A DNA stretch of 64,000 bases from Ulota crispa. Its lineage: Eukaryota > Streptophyta > Bryopsida > Orthotrichales > Orthotrichaceae. The stretch spans positions 1,800,501 through 1,864,500 of the forward strand of contig OY987242.1 in assembly GCA_963920765.1 (NCBI GenBank), written 5' to 3'. The position numbers were made by a program, and so were the translations under genes. The notes under the pieces were generated by a model. That model made no database searches and had not been told where the DNA came from. It saw only the letters and a program-made list of their open reading frames with translations. Numbering within the stretch: the first letter of the stretch is position 1; every line of letters begins with the position of its first letter. Below are positions 8,740 to 20,441 of this stretch, one piece after another.

Positions 8740-10622
8740 GAGTCCGATGAGATTCAAACCCGGACCGGCGGTTGGCCAGAGACGACCGCTTCTCCAGCCA
8801 ACCAAGTCCACGACTTGGCAACTGAAGACAAGCGTCTGACGTTATTATATGCCCGCAAGGGCATGTGGCCACTTTACAGTGGTGTTTATATTATAACTTA
8901 ATCATTTTCATATGTTTATCTAGATGTTTTGGAAAGCTCATACATTTTGCCTTTGTTTGAATAAAAATACTAAATGTTTAGAAATCAATGGGAAAGATGT
9001 GAAAGGAAAAAAAGATTTGGCATCTATGATAGGGTTAGGATAGAGAGAGGCATGAGCTGATGTGCCCCATCTCCATACCTTAGATGAGGTCAAAATTATG
9101 GAAGAAAGATTCCTTAGTTATTGGAAATTAATGTATGAGTGTTGGTGGAGAAGAACGGAAAAATTCCAAAACTTTGATGTGAGAGAATTTTTTGTGTATA
9201 CATGATTTTGAATTGAAATTTAAAAGAATTTTTTTTTTTGTGATTATCTTTTCAAAATAAGTTTGCAAGTTTGATTTGAAGTTGTGATGCAAAAGTTATG
9301 AGTGTTCAAATTTTGGAGTCAAAAAGCCAAACTATGAAAAAAAGCTGAGATTTTGACAAGCCATAACTTATGATCTGTATATCATTTTGCAAGAAGATTT
9401 GAAGGGAGTGTTCACCTTAGTCTTGGCTTTCTAGAAAATTTTTAAACTTTAGATTTAAAGCTTAGAAGAGAAAGCTATGGAGGTGTGAAGGATGGAGGTG
9501 GTTGCTCTTTTGTTATGAGAAGGCCGAAACTTTGAAGAGCTACAACTTTTGGACAGTATGAAATTTTCTTTTCAGATTTTTAGGAGTGATAGTTTGTTGT
9601 CATAGCTTTCCAAATTGTCTTTGATCATTTCATTTGAAGTTTTATTGAAGAAGTTATAGTGGGTAGAAGTTGGGGATTTGGGTGCTCTCTAAAAAATTGA
9701 GACCCACATTTTAATTGACTAGAACTTTCGGACAAAGTTTTATTTTGAAGTGAAAATTTTTTAGGTTGTAGCCAGTGATATCATCTTTTTAAATTGATAT
9801 TATGTTTCTATGGGTGATATATAGAACAAAAGTTATAGAAGTTTATAGCAGCAGTGTTTAGTTTGTAAAGAGGAAGAAGAGCCTTTATTTTGAACCTGCA
9901 TAACTTTTGGACAATATCTTAGATTGAGATGAAATTTAGAGGGATGTTAGAGGATTAGAAGAGTTTTTTAAACTGCTATTATACTTAGCATTTGAATCTT
10001 TGAGCCATTTGTGGCACTAGATAGAAGGTCGCTGCTTTTCTAGGACTTGTTATTTGTGATTTTTTTATTGTTTTTATTAAAACATGAAGACCTGAAGACA
10101 TGAATACTTGAAGATCTGAAGATATGAAGATTTCAAGAGGAATGTTTTGGGTTTATTTTTTATGTATGTGTGAGATGTAGCTTTATTATTCCTAACCGGT
10201 TTTGGAGGCTCGTTTGTGAATTCATTTCCATTCTGTTTTGTAAACCTTGTTACGGGCAGTTTGGGTTAAACCAAACTTAACCCCATTTATTGTTGTGGTG
10301 ACAAAGTGAGATTGATCACCCACATGGTCAAGACTTGCTCTGTTTTCACAATTTGAAGTTTTGGCCAGCAGATCGTGAATTTGATTTTAGGATCCCGTCA
10401 TACGAACGGCAGCTCGTGTTTGCTGTCCCGATCTACCCGTCTTGTATCCAATAGGTTTTTATCCATACCTTGTCCCTTATACCTCTAGAGTCAGCCACAA
10501 GATAGGCCAACAGAAGATTGAAGATCTGAAGATTTGAAGATCAAGAGCAAAGAAAATTTTAGTCAGTAACGCACAAATCGCAGCAAGACACCTTGTGTGT
10601 TCCCAAAGCGCGCTCCTCTCAA
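8740..10622 (-). repeat. Right arm of 1,883-bp inverted repeat
   Basis: The reverse complement of 1206-3088, with no net length difference. Near-identity of long arms means either a very recent duplication or the same genomic locus used twice in the assembly. The arm continues directly from the 86-bp repeat at 8648 without a gap, unlike the left arm. No gene is visible inside. Confidence 0.85.
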
Positions 10623-11419
10623 CCTGACACCATACTAGAACTATATAGATTATTCCATTGCCCATCTCACTTGAATTTTCAATGCAACTCTTTGAATCTA
10701 GTTGAAGTGCAAGCTTCTTTGTTTATTCCAAAGCTTTGAATGATTAATGATATGAACTATCGCAAGTCTTTTCCACATATCTTGACGTAGTAGAGGAAAT
10801 GAGCAATGCTAGACACGCTCTTTCAAGTTTTTCTCCAATTCTAGATTTGTAAGAACTCACCCAACATTTTGTGCTTCAAATTCTTTTAATATCCACCAGT
10901 CTTGGACTCTCTATCAAAAACAAGTCATAGCTATTTCAAGTAGAATTATTAAGACTCACAAGATTCCACAAATATGATGAAGTTCAAAGGTTCCTCACTG
11001 ATTAGCAACAAATTAGTGGTCTTGAAAGTAATTTTCATACTTACCTTAACTTTGAAAAATAGTGTTAAATGTGCCAAACTTTGAAATTTAACATTGGTAT
11101 TCACAATATTTGCACCTAGAAAAAAATATTTGGGTGTAGGTTTTGCTAAAGTTAGCCACACCTGTGTACAATAACCAACTTATTTTCAATTTCCCAAATC
11201 TTTCCAAGACCATTATTTGAGTTGAGGCCAACCTAAAGAGCCGTTTATAATTAAAAGGTGTTACTAAAACTTGGCATATACTATTTGTAATTGTAGGTGT
11301 AAAAAAATATTTGGTAAGGATTTAGGGTTTTTGCAAGTAGGTTTATTGTGGCTAAAGTCATTGTATTGACTACATAGTAATTTTTGTTGTCATCCAATAT
11401 TTGAAAAAAATTGCAATCA
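10623..11419. other. Intergenic, nothing recognised
   Basis: AT-rich DNA outside the right arm of the inverted repeat. Only short open frames without protein signatures are present. Confidence 0.5.
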
Positions 11420-11680
11420 AAAAACATAAAAAAACTAGGGGAATTTGTGATATTTCAAAATTCAAGGGCATATTTCAATTGACATTCTTACACAAAATCA
11501 AAGGATTTTTTAATGTTTAAAATAGCATAGGGGTGATATTCTAAAATAATTCAGGGGCATTCTTGATATTTCTCCAAAATACTAGGGGTATAATTGACAT
11601 TTATACAAAAATTCAAGGATATATCTAATATTTCAAATCTTTGAGGTGTACAAAATTGAGGGGCATTTTGATGTTTTCAC
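11420..11680. repeat. Degenerate tandem repeat (AGGGGCAT units)
   Basis: The phrase TCAAGGGCATATTTCAAT recurs as TAGGGGTGATATTCT, TCAGGGGCATTCTTGATAT, TAGGGGTATAATTGACAT and TGAGGGGCATTTTGATG at roughly 40-60 bp spacing. It is an old minisatellite or the inside of a decayed element. Confidence 0.45.
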
Positions 11681-11932
11681 ATGTTTCAAACATGAGCATA
11701 TTATTGAGAAGACCAAAGTGCTTGGCAATTCTTGCTCTTGGTGTTGATTATCCACTTAGTAAGAAGTGAGGTTGTATATTTCTTCTCTCTCAAGTGGTCC
11801 TTCTTGTACCCAGAGTAAGTCACCCACAGTGCCAAACAATATAGGACAAATCCCCCACTTTTCCTTACAAATTGTGTTTTGAATAGAATGGGCTTAGTGT
11901 ATTGCGCAAGAAGTAGTAAATAGTGTATTGCG

Positions 11933-12010
11933 CACAACAAAGTGGACAGTGTACTGCTCACAACAAAGTGGACAGTGTACTGCTTACAACAAAGTGGACA
12001 ATGTACTGTG
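11933..12010 (+). repeat. 26-bp tandem repeat, three copies
   Basis: CACAACAAAGTGGACAGTGT plus ACTGCT occurs three times in a row with one to a few changes per copy, preceded by a decayed partial unit. The surrounding stretch (12010-12130) is unusually GC-rich for this part of the window but encodes nothing I recognise. Confidence 0.8.
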
Positions 12011-12318
12011 CAGGATGCTGTGGACTGACCAAACAACGGGATTGCGGGCAAGCCCTTGCCCCGCCCCACACACCACGTCAGCCAGGCCCACTTTTGTGGG
12101 CACGATTTAATGTCATGCCCTTTTGAAAACGTCTCATTCCACGTAGCCTTGGCATAGTCAATTGCTGCTTTCCGAACACAGTCACAAAGTTGCTTGCCAG
12201 TCTATTTTTGGGTCAAAGACTTTGTTATTTGTTTCTTCATAAAGCCCATAAAGTGGTACCACAAATTAACCTCCACTCCAATTTTGTTTAGAGTAATGTA
12301 TCCTATGTCAACATGAGG

Positions 12319-12656
12319 TAAGGTAGGAGCGCCCATAAGCGTGAGTTTAAGGATTTTGAACATGATGACTATTAGTAAACGTCTAGCAAACTATAGGATC
12401 CTACTAGCAACTGAAAAAATCATGAGTTTGCACTTTCAAATGTATTATTTGGATACTATGAGAATAAGTTGTGAATTTTTAAAGAGCAAAGTGCTATTGT
12501 ACCCATAACCAACACTAAGGTTTCATGTTCACATGTTGTACATCATGTGATTACATCTATTTACTTCTACAAATTTTCCAAGATTTTAGTGGTGACGGTT
12601 ATGGAGTACTGGTGACAGTTATGGGGACACTAACGCTTATGGGTGTTCCTAACTTA
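12319..12656. mobile_element. MITE, TA-flanked AGGTAGG family, copy 1
   Basis: It starts TA-AGGTAGGAGCGCCCATAAG and ends CTTATGGGTGTTCCTAACT-TA, so the ends are inverted repeats and a TA flanks each side. Related copies of similar length are at 31038-31398 and 52451-52783; the last is in the opposite orientation. The TA flank and lack of coding sequence suggest a non-autonomous Tc1/mariner-type element. Confidence 0.65.
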
Positions 12657-13082
12657 AGATTGTACCAAATATTTGTCAGAAAACAATTAGCTAGGACACT
12701 CAAGCCAAAAAGTGATTGTTGATTTCAGACTCAACGTTTAAATTTCTAGCAAATTTCAGCCAAAATCTTTCCTCAAATTGCTTTTGGCTATCATAACACT
12801 AGAAAAGTTGAGAGAAAAATGGAGGAAATTTCCGGGTTCCTTACCAAGCATATACTAGATTCACTAAACGTTGGATGAAAACTACAAATATAGTATACTT
12901 TACGGATGAATGTGCACATGTTGGTTCTATCCAATTCTGCCCAATTTTTCCTCACCTGCTTGCATTGCTGGGTGCCACAAAAAAACAAAATGTAAGCTAA
13001 AGGCTATTCACCTTCAGAGTTCAGATACACCGCGTTGGAAATCTGGAGTCACAATGACCCGTCTCAAAAGAGTTGTTCCGAA
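12657..13082. other. Intergenic between two elements
   Basis: No gene is seen. The last 60 bp directly abut the TTAA element at 13083 and could belong to the same transcription unit as the exon-like ORF at 13957-14155. Confidence 0.4.
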
Positions 13083-13959
13083 TTAACCCCTAAATGCCCA
13101 AGGGTGTTTTTCTTGTTTTCAGAAGGTAGTTTTGAAGTTTTTGAATTGTCCTTGTAAGATTATTATTAAACATTAAAACAAAATTATAATTGTTGCATCT
13201 TGAATTTCAAGGTTTCTAGATGACACTACCCAAAAAAATTTAAAATGGTCTCGCGGATTTTAAGATATTTGTGATTGAATGATGATGAGTATGGAATTTT
13301 TTGCTTTTTCTAAAGCTGCCCAAAACTTCTAATGCAAATTGGCAATTTTTGGATACAAAATTGGGAAACAACCACTTAGGATGTTTTAGTGTTTATTATT
13401 GTTACTTCAAAACCAATGGCCCCTCTTCCAAATCCATGATTACAATTTCACAAATGAGCCTGCAACGCAACTGTCAAAACGCAATCGTCTAATACAAAGA
13501 AATTTCCAACTTCAATTATTGACCAAAAATCATTACAAATGAAAGATTTTCAACGGTGAATAGATTCTAATTTTAATAACAAAGACATTCCAATTGAAAT
13601 TAGTCCAAAAGCACTTTTAGATTTTGTTAGATGTCAAAATTTCAGAAAAAAGGCCTTTATTGCCCAAGGGAGTGCCCAAGGGAAATCGTCACCTTTTACT
13701 CAATTTGATGCCCGTCTTTTCAATGTGGCAACTTCTCATAAGCTCTGTGACACTATTCACAATACTATTCATGACACTATTCACAACACTATGCATGACA
13801 AAAAATGTATGCTTGTAGTTAACCTTTCACCAAAAACAAATGGAATAAGATATAAAGGACATTGAATTTGAATGATGAAACTAACTTCATTGCACAACTT
13901 TTTCTAAAAGAAATTTTTGTGGACACCAGAATGTGGTGCCTTGCGCATTTAGGGGTTAA
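13083..13959. mobile_element. TTAA-flanked element, copy E1 (877 bp)
   Basis: TTAA at 13083-13086 is followed by CCCCTAAATGCCCAAGG. The far end read on the other strand is CCCCTAAATGCGCAAGG, next to TTAA at 13956-13959. The 17-bp ends differ at one base. No outer duplication is seen, so TTAA itself is the likely target duplication. The interior is AT-rich and non-coding, with a short CACTATTCAC tandem array at about 13745-13800. Confidence 0.75.
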
Positions 13960-14155
13960 TAACAGCATCCCCTACTCTTCTGCAGGGCATTATTCTTCCA
14001 TCAGAATTTTCGGCACCTACAATAGGTCCTGGGAATCCTAACCTTTTTCCGAGATTCCTGGCAAGTCGAACTGCACTTGGCATAGCCTCTCCGTCGGCAA
14101 AGCCACTCGCTCCGTCGATGCCTTTTCCTTCACAGACCCAGCCTTCGAATTGCAT
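13957..14155 (-). CDS. Exon-like ORF of unknown function, cut by element E1
   Basis: The minus-strand frame from 14155 reads MQFEGWVCEGKGIDGASGFA... then DGEAMPSAVRLARNLGKRLG and GRIMPCRRVGDAVI. Its composition looks like real protein (Gly/Ala/Arg-rich, balanced, GC-richer than flanks), but I do not recognise the family. A possible splice acceptor (CTAAGTTTAG) precedes the ATG, so the Met may be internal to an exon. At VGDAVI the frame enters the TTAA element E1. The sequence beyond E1 (below 13083) would continue with NSEQLF and a stop. It may be a terminal exon disrupted by E1, or a chance frame. Confidence 0.35.
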
Positions 14156-14953
14156 GCTCTAAACTTAGAGCGCACTCAAAAATTTCGCTTCTGGGGAGAG
14201 GAGGTGGTCAATCTCCAGCTAAGTGAGCAAGCGTCGGAGATTCCGTCACGCCCCTCGGATATCATTCCTCTACGAACCAATCGCTCACATTTCATCTCCA
14301 GGTGGGTTTGCTATCTATCCACTTAACTTACCATGCGACCGCTTCAGAACTCTGCAACGTCGTTGCTTTGGGTAGACGAGGAAGTGTATTTTGCTGATTG
14401 CCCTGCCATGTGTATTGATTACTTTGCTTCGACTGGATTCTAGTACAGACTGCAAGGGGATAGACATACTTAGTTGAAATGAAATTCAGTTGCATCCATC
14501 TTTTCCTGTAGAAGAGCGAGGTGCACGTCTCAATTAGGACCTTCAAGGAGAAATTCTTGTATTCATCGATCAGCCACGGCTAGTAACCGCTTCCTGTGTC
14601 TCGGTAATCCGCTTTGCCTGCTCTTTAGTCGTATTTCCATGTCTGTGTGCATAAAATATAGTCGTGGCCATTTCGGAGCCTCCAACTCCTGCTCTTGTCG
14701 CCGCGTCACACAACTCTCGGCTCTTGAAGGTGTCAGAGTGCAGCTTTTCGTGAGTAATAGCGATCTCTTTGCCACTACTAGCTGCTCTGGAATTGAGATT
14801 AATCGATTGCTGCTCATCTGACCCATGCATTCATGGCTTTGGTTGTAGCAGGACGTAGCTGCATTTTGCATGGGTCGTAGCTGCATGTTTTTAAGGGGAG
14901 AGCACGAATTGTGATACGTTTGAGTGCATGTTGCTGTGAGCAGAAATCGATCC
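14156..14953. promoter_or_regulatory. 5' region of the formamidase gene
   Basis: About 800 bp of moderately GC-rich DNA lie upstream of the formamidase start and beside the minus-strand exon-like ORF, so it may act as a shared or bidirectional promoter. No convincing TATA box is seen near the start. Minus-strand open frames at 14563-15174 run through formamidase exon 1 and look like shadows. Confidence 0.35.
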
Positions 14954-17900
14954 ATGGCGCCGTTGATCAAGACACCCCGGGCGATAGTGACCGTGGACCC
15001 TAACAAGAAGCCGTGGGAGCAGACCGTGCCGCTGCACAACCGATGGCACCCGGAGATTCCGATTGTGGGGACCGTGGAGGAGGGCGAGGTGTTCCGCGTG
15101 GAGACCGTGGACTGGACCGGCAGGCAGATCGGCAACAATGACAGCGCCGAGGACATGAAGAACGTCGACCTCACCGCGGTACTTTGTGCCCCCTCACCTT
15201 ACCCTTTTGGCTATGGCTGCCACCTCCATCGCTTTTCGGGTTTCAGCCACTACCTTCTATAGAAATTCTCATCGTCAGACAGATTTCAGCATGTGATGAA
15301 ACACGCGCATTCCTTCAACATCTCTCTTCCGACCTGGAAACCGACCTTTAATATGCTTTGTGGTTGGAGACACATCTTGATTGATGGCTGAGGTTAGATG
15401 GCATGCCGTTATGTAGGGCCAGGGTAGAAAATTCCAACTTCTTCACCTGCCAGAAAATGTGAGTGTTTAGATATATACCATCAGGAAATTGAATTTCTGA
15501 ATTCAAATTTGGATTCAGAGACCCTGGTTTAAGTTAGAACTCCTCCGCCCTGGTTTAAGCTAGAACCCCGGAGGAGGATACCATTGAACGAATACCAAAT
15601 TAGGGGGCAAATCATTACTCTTACCCTGCTCTAACCCTGGAATGTAAAAACGATGCGATATTGCCTCTCTGCATGTCATCTAACCCCAGCCCATCTTGAT
15701 GCTTTCAATAGAGAAAGCTAATTTGCCTCTACTCTTGCGAAGATGGGATTCAAAATACCTCACAATTTTGCACGCTATTGTTGAGGTCCCCATTCTGTTC
15801 CAATGCTAGAAGCGCCCATCGTTGTTTGCCTCCTAAAGTAGTTTGGAATCCATTACTGATCAGTACTGAACCGGTTGCAGGTTCACAACTTGAGTGGGCC
15901 GATACGGGTGACCGACACGGACGGTCGAGCGGCGATGCCCGGCGACCTGCTGGTGGTGGAGATTCTGAACCTGGGTCCACTGCCGGGCGACGAGTGGGGG
16001 TTCACGGGCATTTTCGATCGTGAGAACGGCGGAGGATTCCTCACCGACCACTTCCCCAACGCTTGCAAAGCCATCTGGGATTTCGAGGGTATCTGGACGT
16101 CGTCTCGCCACATCCCAGGTGCCCGCAACACTCATAACTTTGTCACCTTGATTCTTTGCTTGCAATCACTGCCAAATTTGCGCTCGTGTTGCATTACGAA
16201 GCAGTTTTGTCTGACGTGTACCGAGATGATTGTTGTCCGTGATTCTTTGTGCAGGGGTGCGTTTCCCGGGCCTCATTCACCCGGGCCTTATCGGTACGGC
16301 TCCGTCGAAAGAGCTGCTCGATATCTGGAATGAACGGGAGAAAGCGCTTGTCGAGGAGGGCGAGACTTCGATCACTCTAGGCAAGCATCTGCACACCCGA
16401 CCACTTGCCCTTCTTCCTCAGACCACGGGAGCTCTTCTCGGAAAGGTATACACACATGATCATCCCTTAAGATCGTCGTTTCTCCTTCTTTTTCTTGAAC
16501 AACATTCCGAGAGCAAAAGGACTTTTTAATCAATATCTACAATGGAGACCTATTCTTAAAACCCGAGTTTTCACCATACGAATTATAAACAGATAAAAAG
16601 CTGAAACTCAAGCTCAAAATGATACTTGGTCATTTTGAAACATGTTTCGAAACGGGTATTTTCGTCAACATGCACTTTAGTGCACAGTATGCAGTTCAAA
16701 AGTTTCATTAAGGTGGTAAATTGTAGCAAAAGCAACCTCATGTGGCTGCTCCAGTTCTGAGCTGATTCCGGACATGACCGTGTTTTTTTGCGTAGGTGGA
16801 AAAGGGGTCGAAGGACTGGGAGAGGATCGCCTCGGAAGCGTGTCGAACCATTCCCGGACGAGAGAACGGCGGCAACTGCGACATCAAGAATTTGAGCAGG
16901 GGGTGCAAGGTGTACTTCCCGGTGTTCATTGAGGGAGCCAATCTCAGTATGGGCGACATGCACTTCTCGCAAGGTGATGGCGAGGTCTCCTTCTGCGGCG
17001 CCATCGAGATGAGCGGCTTTCTCGAGCTCAAGTACACACACAAAATCACTGGCCTTCTTTTTCTGCTTCATGCTCTTGTGGTTTCAGTCTTGGCGACACA
17101 TCCATAGAACATTGGTAGTATTTTTATCGTAGTTTTGGAGATCTTGTTGATAGTCTGAGTGGTTTATAGCCAGCGTGTCATCGTTCGGTATCTTCGTTTA
17201 ATCTCGAGCTGAAGCAAAATATTCATATAGTTATTCCTCAGAGGCTTTTTTTGAGTTTATCTATTGTTGCTGATGTGCTTTTTTGTTCGCAGGTGCTCGA
17301 TCATCCGAGGAGGAATGGAGCAGTACTTGACCCCCATGGGACCAACCAAGCTCCACGTGAACCCCATTTTCGAAATCGGCCCTCTGGAGCCTCGCTTCTC
17401 CGAGTGGTTGGTGTTCGAGGGCTTGAGCGTGGATGAGAACGGCAAGCAGCATTACCTGGACGCCAGCATTGCTTACAAACGGGCGGTGCTCAACTGCATT
17501 GACTACCTTTCCAAGTTTGGCTACTCCAAGGAGCAGGTTCACTTTCTTATTCCTCCCTCCAATCAGTGCCAGTTATTTAAATTTCCTTTGCATTTCTTTT
17601 GCAAAAAATCATTATGGGGGGAGGTCGCGGTTCTCTGCTCTTCCATTGCGGGAGTGCCATCTCCAAAATTCTCCAGCTAGTATTTTTAACAATCGAGCTG
17701 AACATCATCGAGCATTGGAGACTAAGAACGAGAGAGCTTAAGAAGTTTGCATGGAGAGACCTACTAGAAATTCCGTTTTGTCCCAACAAAGTAGGGATGA
17801 AATGTAACTGAATAGAAATTGAAATTTAGACTCACTGAAATCCACTGTGCCGCTCACTGTTTTTGAATGACCTGCAATATGTTCGGTGGCTTTGTGGCTG

Positions 17901-18461
17901 GCAGGTCTACTTGCTCCTGTCCTGTTGCCCTTGCGAGGGTCGCATTTCTGGAATTGTGGATGTGCCGAACGCATGCGCTACACTTGCTATTCCTATTTCT
18001 ATTTTCGATCAGGCATGCCATCTGACGTCTTCATGTCTTACTCCTTGTTGCAAGCAAAGGCGTTCGGTTGTAGCTGAGACAGTGGAATTCAAAAACACTC
18101 GCGGAGGGGATACATAGTGATGATACTATTTGCGTCATGTCCAGCATTTTAACCATTATGCACGAGTGTGATTTTCGGGTCCAACCAGGGCCAGGTTTTC
18201 TGAATAGATGCGTTGGTATCCTTAAAATTATGAGACAGGATTGTAGATTTACCATCTTTGATTTGATGGCCTCTACTGATGGGGTGGTGAAATTGGAGTT
18301 CTGGTTCTGAGCAGTGCTTTTGAACGTGTGTTTTGATGCAGGATATCCGTCCCAAGAAGGGAGGACCTCCAGTTGGACCGCGCCTTATCAAACGGGGTGG
18401 CTGTCCTTCGGTGTCTTATGAGGGCAGCCTGCCCATCCAGAAGAATCTCTCTGCCTCATAG
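14954..18461 (+). CDS. Acetamidase/formamidase family protein, 7 exons
   Basis: Exons are 14954-15178, 15881-16118, 16255-16445, 16796-17031, 17293-17536, 17905-18012 and 18342-18461. They join in frame to 453 residues plus TAG, close to the usual length of plant formamidases (about 450). The enzyme hydrolyses formamide or short amides to ammonia and the acid (EC 3.5.1.49 for formamidase). Signatures are DEWGFTGIF and HFPNACKAIWDFEG, then PGVRFPGLIHPGLIGTAPS (about 155-173) across the exon 2-3 joint, GRENGGNCDIKNLSRG in exon 4, GGMEQYLTPMGPT and EPRFSEWLVFEG in exon 5, and CCPCEGRISGIVDVPNACATL in exon 6. Five introns are GT-AG. Intron 6 starts with GC. The start ATCCATGGCG is the first ATG of the conserved frame and gives the family N-terminus. 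Exons are much richer in GC than introns. The specific substrate is inferred from the family. Confidence 0.93.
15470..15600. repeat. Interspersed repeat inside formamidase intron 1
   Basis: The phrase GAATTCAAATTTGGATT, followed by AGAGACCCTGGTTTA and GGAGGAGGATAC, recurs in related form at about 63070-63160. The first half also resembles each arm of the foldback at 29361-29752. It is probably a fragment of one element family. Confidence 0.45.
18013..18341 (+). other. GC-AG intron 6 of the formamidase gene
   Basis: The exon ends TTCGATCAG and the intron begins GCATGC; it ends TTTTGATGCAG before GATATCCGT. Joining here restores the family sequence IFDQ-DIRPK. No GT near the exon end keeps the frame and the family sequence. 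Reading through the donor would give an unrelated tail and a stop at 18117. Confidence 0.75.
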
Positions 18462-19339
18462 AGCCTCAAATTCACTGCGCATCAGAGGTTGTTCATAGTT
18501 AGCATTGTTTATAGTCAGCACACAACGTGAGTCACAATTGCATCTGTTTTTCGCAGATCGTGTACCTTCTGTTACTACGAAATAATACCATTGGCACCAG
18601 CGATCACCGTATGACTCTACTTCGGTATATGCTCTCATTTGTGGAATAGAGGCTCTTTCATTTACTGGCATTGTGCTGATTCCGTTGCATACCTTGGGAT
18701 TGAGTACATCTCTATTTAACAGAACTCCTTGTTTTTCCTTTTTCATGTCATACAGTGCTACGTTTGTTCCTTTTTAAAAAAACTGAATTCCAAACAAATG
18801 ACGTTTTGAGTATTTTAATTTCAAGCAGTGAAAACAACCATGAAAAAAAATCATTCTTAAGGAGCTGCTTCATCCCCTTCTAAAAAGAATCCAATAATTT
18901 CGTGCACAATCATTGGTTGTTAGGAACCAATAGTTCCAGAAAGATAAGCGTTAGCCATCTTGAGTTTTTTGGTTGACGTCTATAGCGAAGAAGGGTTAAA
19001 GAATGTTGATAGTTGGTTTAAGGACGATTGCAAGTTGATGTACCACTTTGCAACTCAAAGGAGTGGAACATCTCAAATGCATTTCTTGCTATTCCATCCC
19101 TTGCAAGTGCTTTTGCATTGTGTCCTAACCTTTTTTGCTTGGTTGCTGCTGTTTTTCCTTCTTGTTGACACATGGGATGTTTTTAATTGTATCAAAATCC
19201 CAACATACAAGGAGAACCCCTTACATCAACAATTCACCAGCTCACATGTCTAAAACAATAAATGATAGTACAGTAACCTAACAACTCCACTCAAACTGAC
19301 AGAGAGCTATATATGTTAACGTGACCTCACAACATCTAT
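18462..19339. other. 3' flank of the formamidase gene, nothing recognised
   Basis: The 3' untranslated region and terminator must start here, but I cannot place the poly(A) site. The remainder is AT-rich with only short frames. Confidence 0.4.
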
Positions 19340-19745
19340 TAGGGTAGACAGACCCATACCTGAGCGTTTAAGGGTTTGGGGTACCTCAAGGTCTTGGAAA
19401 ATTCAAGAAAAAAATCAGTAGGCTTATCCTTTCAACAACTTGTCCTGAAATGTACTTTTTGAGAAAAAAAAATATTGTAAATAATTTTATATAAAATGGC
19501 GAGGTTGAGGCTCAGGGTCCCTATTAACAACTTTAGACTAACCTTGAAACTGCTTGGGTGTGTTCCTATATTGGCACTTGAGGGTCCCTATTACAACCAT
19601 TTCAAAGTAGCTTAGCACTTGAAATGTGGCAGAATTTGCTTGTGCAAGAGACATTCACTGCTCCACTTTGGGTTCAACTGTGGGTGGAGAACCCAAAAAG
19701 TAGGGGTCAGAATTGGGGTACGCTGAGAACAAACTCTCTACCTTA
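19340..19745. mobile_element. MITE, TA-flanked GGGTAGACAGACC type
   Basis: Starts TA-GGGTAGACAGACC and ends CTCTACCT-TA. The interior (GCGTTTAAGGGTTTGGGGTA, CCTTTCAACAA, TGGCACTTGAGGGTCCC) matches the element at 49432-49846 in the same orientation. It belongs with the AGGTAG group of TA-flanked elements. Confidence 0.6.
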
Positions 19746-20441
19746 AGAAACAAGTCAATGCTTTACAGATACACAACAAGGTACAGTATTATCAGGAAAC
19801 AAAAACCTGTTTGAACTCCGAAGTTTCATGTTTCCCCTTCCCCCAGCCTGTTCAGTGTTTCATACTCCGTGACCATTACGTTGTCCACCTTGGTGCAGGG
19901 TCTGAAACAATATCGCAATTATACCAGAGAAGTAGTAAGTTTCAAGCACTGCCTGCTATAAATATCAAATCGAAAAGAAAACAATTGTCACCAATGGTCC
20001 TAAACGTGACTTTCTTAAATACCATAGGTTCATTTCTAACCAAGCTGTTAACCCCTACAAGTGCACGCAGGGAGAATGTGGACAATGAATGATTTGAGAT
20101 ACTCAATGTAGGTGCGTGATTCGGATGAAGTACATCCAAGAATGCTTAAAAAAAGTAATTTGGTATACTCTTCAACCGTATGACTAGTTTGACAATGGGT
20201 ACTTAGTTTTTGTGCAAGACTTTGAATCGTTTTGCGTAGACATGGAAGAATACCACAAAAAGACTTGAAAAAGATGAACATCTCATTTTCTCGAATTTCT
20301 TAGGACTTGATTAGGGTTTTGCCTTGAAGGGTCCCGATCTGGATGCTTCACCCCTGCACTGCACTGAGGTGTTGAATGTGCAAAAATCTCAAGCTTGACC
20401 ATTTTTTTGTAGACATGTGATAGCCCTGAGAAAACCGCCCA
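19746..20441. other. Intergenic, nothing recognised
   Basis: No coding or repeat structure is identified. Confidence 0.4.

Noticed and set aside
14563..15174. 203-codon minus-strand frame
   Set aside because: It overlaps formamidase exon 1 antisense and is a shadow of its codon bias.
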